Positions 33,684 to 41,300 of a stretch of DNA of 64,000 bases are shown piece after piece (position 1 is the first letter of the stretch; the number at the start of each line of letters is the position of its first letter). The notes beneath the pieces are model-generated. The model worked only from the letters and a program-made list of their open reading frames with translations, was not told the origin of the DNA and made no database searches. This stretch comes from Pedobacter sp. R20-19 (lineage in GTDB: Bacteria > Bacteroidota > Bacteroidia > Sphingobacteriales > Sphingobacteriaceae). The stretch spans positions 1-64,000 of the forward strand of contig NZ_JCKI01000010.1 of the NCBI RefSeq assembly GCF_000708265.2, in the 5' to 3' direction. The translations under genes and the position numbers were made by a program.

Positions 33684-35471
33684 ATGAACACGATGAGCCA
33701 TTTTAATGATTTTAATAATGCGCAGGTAGCAAAATTACCTAATCATTTAAAGCAATTTATTGTTAATCAGAATTACGAAAAATACACCCCGATAGATCAG
33801 GCCGTATGGCGCTACGTCATGCGTCAGAATTATAGCTATTTAAAGGATGTGGCTTATTATCCATATATTAAAGGTTTACAGCGAGCAGGTTTAAGCATCG
33901 AATTTATTCCCGATTTGCAAACCATGAATGATAACCTGGGTAAAATTGGTTGGGGTGCCGTTACAGTTGATGGCTTTATACCACCAGCTGCTTTTATGGA
34001 GTATCAAGCCTATCGGGTGCTGGTTATTGCAGCAGATATCCGGCAAATTAACCACATTGAATATACACCAGCACCGGATATTATTCACGAAAGTGCCGGC
34101 CATGCCCCTATTATTGCAGATACGGATTACAATAGTTACTTAAGCTATTTTGGCTCTATTGGTGCTAAAGCGATGTTTTCTGCAAAAGATTTTGAACTAT
34201 ATGAAGCCATTAGAAAGTTATCCATATTAAAGGAGGCAATTGATGCAGATGAATATCAAATAGCTAAGGCAGAAAAGGCGTTGCGTATGATCAGCGAAAA
34301 TATGGGTGAGCCTTCTGAAATGGCTTTGCTTGGTCGATTACACTGGTGGACTGTTGAATACGGTTTAATTGGGACGCTGGAAGATCCAAAGATTTATGGT
34401 GCAGGTTTGCTTTCATCCATTGGAGAAAGTGCTTCTTGTATGAACAAGGAAGTTGAAAAATTATGGTACAACATAGATACCATCAATTATCAATACGATA
34501 TCACTAAAACGCAGCCTCAACTTTTCGTTACAGAAACTTTCCAGAACCTAATTGATGTATTGGAACAATTTGCTGATACCATGGCCTTTCGCCGTGGCGG
34601 AGCAGAAAGCATTATGAAGGCCATTGCCTGTAAAAATGTAACAACGGCTGTTTACTCCTCAGGTTTACAAGTGAGTGGTGTGATTACTGATATGGGTATT
34701 GGTTTATCAGACGATGTTACTTTTATCAAAACAACAGGCGCATCGGCCCTTGCCTTTAATGGCAAACAGCTTCCTGGTCATGGAAAACAATATCATGCAG
34801 ATGGGTTTTCTTCTCCGGTTGGAAAGCTAAAGGACTCAAAAAAGCGATTAGAGGATTATAGCGATGAGGAAATCAGGACATTAGGAAACAAGAATGACAG
34901 TAGAACCCAAATGGTTTTTAACAGTGGCATCATGGTTGATGGCAGAATTACTGATATTTTAAGAGAAAACGGAAAGGTTATATTAATCACATTTATAGAT
35001 TGTACAGTAAACGAGCGCAACGGTAATATTCTTTTTAAACCTGAGTGGGGCAATTATGACATGGCTGTTGGTGAGACTATTGTTTCTGTATTTAATGGTG
35101 CAGCAGATAAAGATGCTTTTGAAGAGATCACATTAATCAGCGAAGAAAAAACACATCAAATTGTTTACGATGAAAAGACTTTGCAACTGCATCGATTGTA
35201 TAAAAAGGTAAGAGAGATTCGTGAAAGTGGCGAAAACCTGGAAGCACTCACTGAAATTTTCGATCAGTTAAAACGAAATCACCGGCAAGACTGGCTCTGT
35301 GCTTTGGAGATTTTAGAGATTGTTTTTCATAAGAAGATTTATCATCAGCTGGAAAAGGAAATCCAGGTTTATCTGGAAATAAAAGCGGGAAAAGAATCAG
35401 ATCATAAAAAACTTATTAACGATGGTTTGCATGTGATTAAAAATCCAGTGAGCCAATTATTAACCAATTAA
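33684..35471 (+). CDS. phhA: Aromatic amino acid hydroxylase with long C-terminal extension
   Basis: The N-terminal half is a pterin-dependent aromatic amino acid hydroxylase: DIIHESAGHAP gives iron ligands His135 and His140, and HWWTVEYGLIG gives Glu225. It would convert phenylalanine to tyrosine, feeding the homogentisate genes at 39.9-43.7 kb. Bacterial enzymes are usually near 270-300 residues, but this one has 595; the second half (about 300-595) has no domain I recognise. A start three codons later (33693) is also possible. The Phe versus Tyr or Trp preference cannot be read from the sequence. Confidence 0.82.
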   Translation: MNTMSHFNDFNNAQVAKLPNHLKQFIVNQNYEKYTPIDQAVWRYVMRQNYSYLKDVAYYPYIKGLQRAGLSIEFIPDLQTMNDNLGKIGWGAVTVDGFIPPAAFMEYQAYRVLVIAADIRQINHIEYTPAPDIIHESAGHAPIIADTDYNSYLSYFGSIGAKAMFSAKDFELYEAIRKLSILKEAIDADEYQIAKAEKALRMISENMGEPSEMALLGRLHWWTVEYGLIGTLEDPKIYGAGLLSSIGESASCMNKEVEKLWYNIDTINYQYDITKTQPQLFVTETFQNLIDVLEQFADTMAFRRGGAESIMKAIACKNVTTAVYSSGLQVSGVITDMGIGLSDDVTFIKTTGASALAFNGKQLPGHGKQYHADGFSSPVGKLKDSKKRLEDYSDEEIRTLGNKNDSRTQMVFNSGIMVDGRITDILRENGKVILITFIDCTVNERNGNILFKPEWGNYDMAVGETIVSVFNGAADKDAFEEITLISEEKTHQIVYDEKTLQLHRLYKKVREIRESGENLEALTEIFDQLKRNHRQDWLCALEILEIVFHKKIYHQLEKEIQVYLEIKAGKESDHKKLINDGLHVIKNPVSQLLTN

Positions 35472-35522
35472 TTTTGAGGATATAAACATCAATAAAACTA
35501 AAAAAGGTTAATAGTCTGCCCA

Positions 35523-35563
35523 AATATCAATCTGTGAAATTTGATATTATTTAAGTAAATTTG
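35523..35563 (+). promoter_or_regulatory. Operator palindrome and promoter of the PIN toxin-antitoxin pair
   Basis: AATATCAA (35523-35530) and TTGATATT (35541-35548) form a perfect 8-bp inverted repeat with a 10-base spacer. It is directly followed by TAAATTTG (35556-35563), a match to TAnnTTTG ending three bases before the antitoxin ATG. The layout fits autoregulation by the antitoxin or the complex. Confidence 0.6.
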
Positions 35564-35566
35564 AGA

Positions 35567-35734
35567 ATGATAATTGAAATCCAACAACCTGTTACGAAAG
35601 AAAAAGTTCAAGATGCAATAAAAAAAGTATCTGAAATGGGTGTGAAAAAGACCTTACGTAAGCACTTTGGTAAGTTACAACGTGGTTTAGATGGAGTAGA
35701 CTACCAGAAAAAAATAAGAAATGAGTTCATTTAG
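35567..35734 (+). CDS. Antitoxin of a PIN-domain toxin-antitoxin pair
   Basis: The 55-residue protein starts MIIEIQQPVTKEKVQDAI and continues with KKTLRKHFGKLQRGLDGVDYQKKIRNEFI. It matches the short antitoxins found before PIN toxins in Bacteroidota as I remember them. It overlaps the toxin gene by 14 bases, a common coupled arrangement. Basic residues in the middle suggest DNA binding at the palindrome upstream. Confidence 0.8.
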   Translation: MIIEIQQPVTKEKVQDAIKKVSEMGVKKTLRKHFGKLQRGLDGVDYQKKIRNEFI

Positions 35735-36083
35735 TTTTGTAGCAGATACAAACTTCCTGATTAATGTTCATGAAGGACTTGAAAAAACTGAACCCTTTTT
35801 AGACGGTACTGCAATCGTATCCGTGATTTCAGAAATTGAACTACTTGGCTGGCATTTATTAAAGGAAGAAGATAAATTGAGCTTAAAATCTCTTCTTGAA
35901 GATTGTGTTATCATGGAATTGAACTCTGAAATTAAGAACATCGCCATAAGCATTAGACAGCGCTTTAAGGTTAAAATCCCTGATGCAATCATCGCTGCTA
36001 CTTCAAAGTTTTTGCAGATACCTTTAGTAACTTCTGATCAGGGATTCAAATCTATCAATGATATTGAATTAATTCTGATTTAA
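35721..36083 (+). CDS. PIN-domain ribonuclease toxin (VapC-like)
   Basis: The 120-residue protein carries the four PIN acidic residues that bind magnesium: Asp9 (VADTNFLI), Glu38 (SEIELLG), Asp88 (IPDAIIAAT) and Asp106 (TSDQGF). VapC toxins cut tRNA or rRNA and are held inactive by the partner antitoxin encoded just upstream. The whole pair lies between the hydroxylase gene and a dehydrogenase gene. Confidence 0.88.
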   Translation: MSSFSFVADTNFLINVHEGLEKTEPFLDGTAIVSVISEIELLGWHLLKEEDKLSLKSLLEDCVIMELNSEIKNIAISIRQRFKVKIPDAIIAATSKFLQIPLVTSDQGFKSINDIELILI

Positions 36084-36183
36084 AATACCATAGTAATTTA
36101 AGCTTCAACGATTTAAAAGGGTTAATATCAATGCCTCATAAAATTCAAGAACATTAAATTTTTATCTATAATATACCTTACCA

Positions 36184-36885
36184 ATGAACATTATAATTAC
36201 CGGAGCGAGTAGCGGAATAGGATTTGAAACTGCATTAGAGTTTAGTTTACAGAAAGAAAATAAGATTGTTGCCATTGCCCGTTCGGCAGATAAATTGCGT
36301 AAACTCCTGGAAATTGCTAAGGGGATTAATCCTGATTGTACGCTTTTGCCAGTAGAATTTGACATTGTTAACGATGATTATGCTGCACTTATTCCATTTT
36401 TAAAAGAACATTTGGGTAAAATCGATATGTTGATCAACAATGCAGGTGCTTTAATAAATAAGCCTTTTTTAGAAACAACAGAACAAGATTTAGCCGAAAT
36501 GCTGCAAAGCAATGTAATTAGTCATTTCAGAATGATTCAGCATGTATTTCCATTAATGCAAAGTGGTAGCCATATTGTAAACATCGGAAGCATGGGTGGT
36601 TTTCAGGGTAGCGTAAAATTCCCAGGGCTTTCAGCTTATTCTGCAAGTAAAGCTGCACTTCATACCTTAACAGAATGCCTTGCTTTTGAACTCGCTGATT
36701 CAGGAATTAAATTAAATTGCTTAGCCTTAGGATCAGCGCAGACAGAAATGCTCGAAGCTGCATTTCCTGGCTACCAAAGTCCTGTAATGGCTTTTGAAAT
36801 GGGAAAATATGTTGCCGATTTTGCAAAAACCGGACATAAATATTTTAATGGAAAGGTTTTACCGGTCGCTGTAAGTACTCCATAA
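36184..36885 (+). CDS. Short-chain dehydrogenase/reductase (SDR)
   Basis: The 233-residue protein has the SDR pattern TGASSGIG (residues 6-13), NNAGA near 89, and YSASKAAL near 151. The C-terminus is short, ending VLPVAVSTP. Substrate unknown. It is not clearly linked to its neighbours. Confidence 0.83.
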   Translation: MNIIITGASSGIGFETALEFSLQKENKIVAIARSADKLRKLLEIAKGINPDCTLLPVEFDIVNDDYAALIPFLKEHLGKIDMLINNAGALINKPFLETTEQDLAEMLQSNVISHFRMIQHVFPLMQSGSHIVNIGSMGGFQGSVKFPGLSAYSASKAALHTLTECLAFELADSGIKLNCLALGSAQTEMLEAAFPGYQSPVMAFEMGKYVADFAKTGHKYFNGKVLPVAVSTP

Positions 36886-36954
36886 ATATTTTTAAGTTTT
36901 TACAACAGTTTCGCTAGTTATTTGTTACTGACTAAAATCTAATTTAAATAAATC

Positions 36955-37317
36955 ATGGAAACAAACACAAAATTCAATCCAACTGACACGGGTAAAAGTG
37001 CCGCAATTGTAAGTTACATCTTTCTAATTGGCTGGCTTATTTCATACTTCGCCATGTATAAAGACAATAAAACGGCTTTATCTAGTTACCACCTAAGGCA
37101 ATCGCTATTGTTGCATTTAGCTATTATTGTAGTTAATATAGTTATCACTATTCTGTTGGCTATTTTTCCGGTAGCGCTTTTAGGTTATTTGAGTTATATG
37201 ATTTATATTGTCTACATCATCTTTATTATTTTAGGTGCAGTGAGTGCAAATAATAATCAGTTAAAACCACTTCCGGTAATCGGAGATAAAGCTCAAGGTT
37301 TTTTCCCAAGCATTTAA
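36955..37317 (+). CDS. DUF4870-like small membrane protein
   Basis: The 120-residue protein has three hydrophobic segments (about 17-37, 53-80 and 82-100) and the sequence KSAAIVSYIFLIGWLISYF with SYHLRQSLLLH, which resembles DUF4870 (Tic20-like) proteins. Function unknown. A terminator follows. Confidence 0.75.
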   Translation: METNTKFNPTDTGKSAAIVSYIFLIGWLISYFAMYKDNKTALSSYHLRQSLLLHLAIIVVNIVITILLAIFPVALLGYLSYMIYIVYIIFIILGAVSANNNQLKPLPVIGDKAQGFFPSI

Positions 37318-37336
37318 TTAAAACAAATAATTAATC

Positions 37337-37366
37337 AGGCCCGGACATTTCATCCGGGCTTTTTGT
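37337..37366 (+). terminator. Rho-independent terminator
   Basis: Arms GCCCGGA (37339-37345) and TCCGGGC (37353-37359) form a 7-bp GC-rich stem with a 7-base loop, followed by a T run with one G. It ends the DUF4870 transcript. Confidence 0.85.
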
Positions 37367-37429
37367 TTTAACGAGTTTTCCACATTTGAAGGCTGCATTA
37401 TATTTTTTTTATATCTTGCCAACCAACAT

Positions 37430-37978
37430 ATGAAGAAAATAACATTTGCCATTCTGTTTTTCATTTTGTCTGCAAGCGCAGTGAATGCTCAAAACATCAT
37501 CCCTGCCCAATATCAGGATCTCGTTAAAAAATTAGTTGCCACTTTACCGAGAAATACTTCAACAACATTTAAAGATGGTGCTTCAGCAAATTCAGAATCT
37601 TTAATTGATTTTGCCAAAAGCATGCTGGGAATACGTTATCGCTATGCCACCAGCAACCCTAAAATTGGTTTTGATTGTTCTGGTTTTGTAAGTTATGTTT
37701 TTAGCAACTTTGGCTTTAAAGTTCCACGCTCATCAAGAGAATTTAGTGGAGCTGGAACAGAAACTACTTTAGAAAATGCTAAAGTTGGCGATGTATTGAT
37801 TTTTACGGGAAGCAATTCTAAAATAAGAAGAATTGGCCATGTTGGAATTGTTTATTCTATCGATGAAAACGGAATTAAATTCATCCATGCCTCTTCAGGA
37901 AAAGCGCACAGTGTAACCATTACAGAACTAAATGGCCATTACAGAAATCGTTTTATGAAAATTGTAAGTATAATCTAG
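37430..37978 (+). CDS. Secreted NlpC/P60 cysteine peptidase
   Basis: The 182-residue protein has a signal peptide (about 1-20, ending NAQN). The NlpC/P60 catalytic set is visible: Cys83 (FDCSGFVSY), His137 (GHVGIVY) and His153 (FIHASSG). Such enzymes cut the D-Glu to diamino acid bond in peptidoglycan stems. The gene ends two bases before the convergent YdeI-like gene, leaving no space for a terminator between them. Confidence 0.88.
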   Translation: MKKITFAILFFILSASAVNAQNIIPAQYQDLVKKLVATLPRNTSTTFKDGASANSESLIDFAKSMLGIRYRYATSNPKIGFDCSGFVSYVFSNFGFKVPRSSREFSGAGTETTLENAKVGDVLIFTGSNSKIRRIGHVGIVYSIDENGIKFIHASSGKAHSVTITELNGHYRNRFMKIVSII

Positions 37979-37980
37979 CC

Positions 37981-38583
37981 CTACTTTTTATATTTCCACA
38001 TTCTTGTTTTACCTTCGCTCATCCATTCTATTGCTGTAGCTAGTCTTTTTTGTCTCGTACTTTCAGTTTTAGCTTCTTCTAACCAGATTATATAATCCTT
38101 TTTATTGGAAATACTAAAGTTTTGGAACACATCCATCGCTACAAAATCTTCTTGCAAAGCATCAATAAAGTATTGCGGAATAACAAGTGGTTGTGGGCTT
38201 GCTTTAGGTTTAGCAGGAAGTTTAATCCCATCTTCATTTAACTGAATGGCTTGCTGGATATAGGCAATCAAGATTTCATCAGCAGGCAAATCTGCAAAAC
38301 TTTTGATTTTACCCAACATCCCCATAGCGTTGGTACGCTCTTTAAAAATATTGAATTCATCTTCAATTAAAGCTCCCTTCCAAAAGCCAAAAGCACAATG
38401 ATTTTTAAAGGCCGCCATATGGCACACCGGACCTTTAAAATCAAAAAATGGCATTCCCCATTTTATCTTCTCCTCTATCCTGGCATCAGCCTGATGAACC
38501 AAATTTCTCAAATGATCTAGTATTGGGATAGCAAATGGTGCAGATTTGATGATGTATTGATCAACTTGAACGGTAGTATGCAT
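37981..38583 (-). CDS. YdeI/DUF1801-like protein
   Basis: The 200-residue protein has a DUF1801-like first half (IKWGMPFFDFKGPVCHMAAFKNHCAFGFW, about 39-67) and a C-terminal helical half with a bacteriocin-protection or YdeI-like pattern (LQEDFVAMDVFQNFSISNKKDYIIWLEEAKTESTRQKRL). It is probably cytoplasmic, with unknown function. The start at 38583 is preferred to one 12 codons upstream because the upstream residues lie outside the family. Confidence 0.75.
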   Translation of the reverse strand: MHTTVQVDQYIIKSAPFAIPILDHLRNLVHQADARIEEKIKWGMPFFDFKGPVCHMAAFKNHCAFGFWKGALIEDEFNIFKERTNAMGMLGKIKSFADLPADEILIAYIQQAIQLNEDGIKLPAKPKASPQPLVIPQYFIDALQEDFVAMDVFQNFSISNKKDYIIWLEEAKTESTRQKRLATAIEWMSEGKTRMWKYKK

Positions 38584-38605
38584 AGACCTGGATTTTAAAA
38601 TAAAT

Positions 38606-39493
38606 TTAAAGCAAAACAACTTTTAATGCAAACTCAATGTTTCCTTGCTTTAAAAGGCTTTTAGCCAATTCATGGAGCTCACGTTCCCTGTTTGTAGCAT
38701 CACCAATTGTGGCATCTAAAACTTCTTTAACTTCTGGCTTTAGTGCGATCAAATCAACATCATCATCACCTGGCAGATGTTCTACATTTCCTAACATACC
38801 CAGATCATTACCTGTTAACACTTTGGATAGGCGTACAGATTTAGGTAAGGCATCTACACCGATACCTAGCTTTGCAAGAGGTTTCGCTACTTTAAATAAA
38901 TTATCTTCGGTAACCCTGCAATACCAATCCCCACCTAAACGGGCAACCAAATCTATTTTGTGTTGATCTATTTTACCATCGCCATTCAGAATATTTTCAT
39001 TGATATGGATGAGCTTGATCTCGGCTAAAATCAAGTTTCCGGCACCATGTTGATCACCCAATGGAATAACCTGATTCACCACACACTCAAATTGTACTGG
39101 TGCTTCTGCTACTCTTGGTGGCTTAACTAAATCAGATTTTAGCATGGTAAAACCAGCTTTTTCAAATTCATTTATTCCTTTCGCATATTCTGTACTCGTC
39201 AAACTCATCTGCTGCACCATATCATAGTTGACAATATTAATGACACATTCTTTAACCTGCAGTACATTTTCAAGCGTATGCTTGGTAGTATTATCACGTA
39301 CCCGCCGTGCTGGTGAAAAAACACAAATGGGCGGTTTGGTGCTAAACATATTAAAAAAACTGAACGGACTCAGATTAATGTTTCCGTCATGATCTATGGT
39401 TGATGCAAAACAAATTGGTCTTGGTGCAATGGCATACTGCAGATAATCCTGTAGTTGTACGGCAGATAAATCTTCAGTTTTTAAAGTTAACAT
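38606..39493 (-). CDS. Flavin reductase-family protein with C-terminal extension
   Basis: The 295-residue protein has the FMN-binding split barrel of the flavin reductase family, including RPICFASTIDHDGNINLSPFSFFNMFS near 29-55 and an SPARRVRDNTTKHT region. About 100 extra residues follow (from about 200), rich in acidic residues, which are absent from ordinary flavin reductases. It lies next to the aromatic breakdown genes on the same strand as the fumarylacetoacetate hydrolase gene, 446 bases downstream of it. Its role there is unknown. Confidence 0.8.
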   Translation of the reverse strand: MLTLKTEDLSAVQLQDYLQYAIAPRPICFASTIDHDGNINLSPFSFFNMFSTKPPICVFSPARRVRDNTTKHTLENVLQVKECVINIVNYDMVQQMSLTSTEYAKGINEFEKAGFTMLKSDLVKPPRVAEAPVQFECVVNQVIPLGDQHGAGNLILAEIKLIHINENILNGDGKIDQHKIDLVARLGGDWYCRVTEDNLFKVAKPLAKLGIGVDALPKSVRLSKVLTGNDLGMLGNVEHLPGDDDVDLIALKPEVKEVLDATIGDATNRERELHELAKSLLKQGNIEFALKVVLL

Positions 39494-39939
39494 TTCTATT
39501 AAAGGGGTTAGTATGGGTTAGAGGTTAGTGTGGGTTAGGGGTAAAAATGGAACACAGCTAAAGTGGTTAGCATAAAGAGTGTTGTTAGCTATGCATTTCT
39601 TAAAAATAAATATGAAATTTACTCCTGACAACCCCTTCTACTCCATACTCGGTATTGTCTTTTAAACGATTCCTTATTTTTTTCTATTTCCACATCTCTA
39701 GTTTATTTTTTTTGCTTTCTTCTTATTATAAAGAGGTTAGTATTGATATGGGATTAGAAGTTTAGAATGAATAAGAGTGTTTAGGATTATTTCTATTTTA
39801 GACAATAAATTTGTTCAATATAAAAGTGAATCTATTTCTAACAATGTAGCAAAGTTTTTACTTCTCATTTCCTTCCAATCCATTTTTTACTATCTATTCT
39901 CTATTTTCTGTGTTATTTACTTTTCTTCTTCCAAAAAAA
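39494..39939. other. 446-base gap without a gene
   Basis: Apart from the G-rich cluster at 39504-39541, I see only AT-rich sequence here. A 61-codon plus-strand frame at 39777-39962 is AT-biased and overlaps the end of the next gene; it is not accepted. No clear promoter or terminator was found. Confidence 0.6.
39504..39541 (+). repeat. G-rich GGGTTAG repeat cluster, possible G-quadruplex
   Basis: Within 38 bases there are four runs of three or more G (39504-39507, 39515-39517, 39532-39534, 39538-39541) and four GGTTAG motifs, irregularly spaced. It lies 11 bases upstream of the flavin reductase start, with the G-rich strand being the template strand for that gene. Confidence 0.6.
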
Positions 39940-40935
39940 CTATTTTTTTAAAGCTAAAATAGAAAAATCAGTATCAACTTTAGTTATGGTATTGGTTAAG
40001 GCACCCAAGCCTGTAATTTCCATTTCTACAACGTCTCCGGGTTGCAACCATTGTACCTGGTAATTTGGATCGTGTAATAACCCTGTGCCATTAAGCTCAA
40101 GGAAACATCCTGTTCCTACCGTACCAGATCCGATTACATCACCTGGGAGAATATCTACGCCATAAGCACAACGCTCAATAATCTCTGCAAAAGTCCAATC
40201 CATATCTGCGGCATTGCCTTTAGATACTTCAATGCCGTTTACCCTACACGTCATTTTTAAATTATAAGCATTCCCAACATGGCCATCCTTTGCCGAAACT
40301 TTATAGGGTTCCAATTCATCTGGTGTAACCAGCCATGGACCAATTACCGTTGCAAAATCTTTTCCTTTTGCAGGGCCTAAATTTAACAACATTTCTTCCA
40401 TTTGCAGGGTTCTGGCGCTCATATCATTCATCACCATATAACCTGCAATATATTCATCTGCATCTGCAGCTTTAATATTTCTTCCTTTTTTACCAATTAC
40501 AATGGCCAGTTCCAGTTCAAAATCGAGTTTTTCAAAATGATCGGGCATGCATTCAATTTCTCCCGTACCTTGAATAGCATTATGATTGGTGAAATAGAAA
40601 ATCGGATATTCATCAAACTGCGGAATCATGTCTACTTTACGGTTACGGCGAGCTGCTGCAACATGCTGTCTGAATGCATATCCGTCACGGCAACTGGTGG
40701 GGTTAGGTACTGGTGCTAAAATTTCATAAAAGATTTCTTCTTTTGCTTCCAAACTTCCGTCTTTTATCTGAGCATCTACTTTTTTTGCCCTTTCCATTAA
40801 TACCTCTCCACCCTGCAAAAATTCATTCATATTATCTGGCAGCAACTTATCACAGCTATTCAGGTTATAAATATGTCCGTTTATAAAAAGGCCTAAATGA
40901 ACAATGTCTTCAGTTTTATAGGATACGAATTTCAT
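39940..40935 (-). CDS. Fumarylacetoacetate hydrolase-family protein
   Basis: The 331-residue protein has the FAH fold: FELELAIVIGKKGRNI near 128-143 with the metal-binding ELE pair, NDMSARTLQ, and IGSGTVGTGC near 271-280. In this gene neighbourhood it probably cleaves fumarylacetoacetate to fumarate and acetoacetate, the last step of tyrosine breakdown. Members of the family also act on other diketones, so the exact substrate is inferred from context. It is divergent from hmgA. Confidence 0.82.
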   Translation of the reverse strand: MKFVSYKTEDIVHLGLFINGHIYNLNSCDKLLPDNMNEFLQGGEVLMERAKKVDAQIKDGSLEAKEEIFYEILAPVPNPTSCRDGYAFRQHVAAARRNRKVDMIPQFDEYPIFYFTNHNAIQGTGEIECMPDHFEKLDFELELAIVIGKKGRNIKAADADEYIAGYMVMNDMSARTLQMEEMLLNLGPAKGKDFATVIGPWLVTPDELEPYKVSAKDGHVGNAYNLKMTCRVNGIEVSKGNAADMDWTFAEIIERCAYGVDILPGDVIGSGTVGTGCFLELNGTGLLHDPNYQVQWLQPGDVVEMEITGLGALTNTITKVDTDFSILALKK

Positions 40936-41300
40936 ATGATTTGGTTAAAATATGGGGTAAATATAGTAAAAAGGTACTGCGTTCAAAATGAACTCAGCTA
41001 GGTTAAAATATCCCTCATCAATTTTAAGTGATTGATTATCATCTTAAATAAATGATCAAATATTTCTTCCTGTTGAAGAATATACTTATTTTAGCAACAT
41101 CAAAACCATGATTTTAAAAGCATTACATATCAATTTAGTAAACGATGCCATCGCTGCACGTCGCTATAAAATGCTATCTAAATTAATCATGGCCCAATAT
41201 TCTTTGTAAGCTTCCAGCACCTTTCTTTTTAATTAAACGCCATCACGTTTTTAATTATTAGTTCTTTTTAGATTTTATTTCTAACCTAACATCAATTCAT
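40936..41300. other. 365-base intergenic region with a possible leader ORF
   Basis: This gap between divergent genes holds a 33-codon plus-strand ORF (41108-41209) preceded by a promoter-like TATTTTAG. An imperfect AT-rich hairpin (about 41230-41256) lies between that ORF and hmgA. The rest has no recognisable feature. Confidence 0.55.
41108..41209 (+). CDS. Putative 33-residue leader peptide upstream of hmgA
   Basis: The frame encodes MILKALHINLVNDAIAARRY and a further 13 residues ending in AQYSL. It starts about 16 bases after a TTTTAG promoter-like stretch and stops 91 bases before hmgA. It has two adjacent arginines and only two tyrosines, so classical attenuation by a Tyr-rich leader does not fit well. 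Its protein-like composition argues for being real. Function unknown. Confidence 0.4.
   Translation: MILKALHINLVNDAIAARRYKMLSKLIMAQYSL

Noticed and set aside
39777..39962. Plus-strand 61-codon ORF in the gap before the FAH-family gene
   Set aside because: Its composition follows the AT bias (Phe, Ile, Ser, Lys runs), it overlaps the end of the FAH-family gene on the other strand, and it has no promoter or family likeness.
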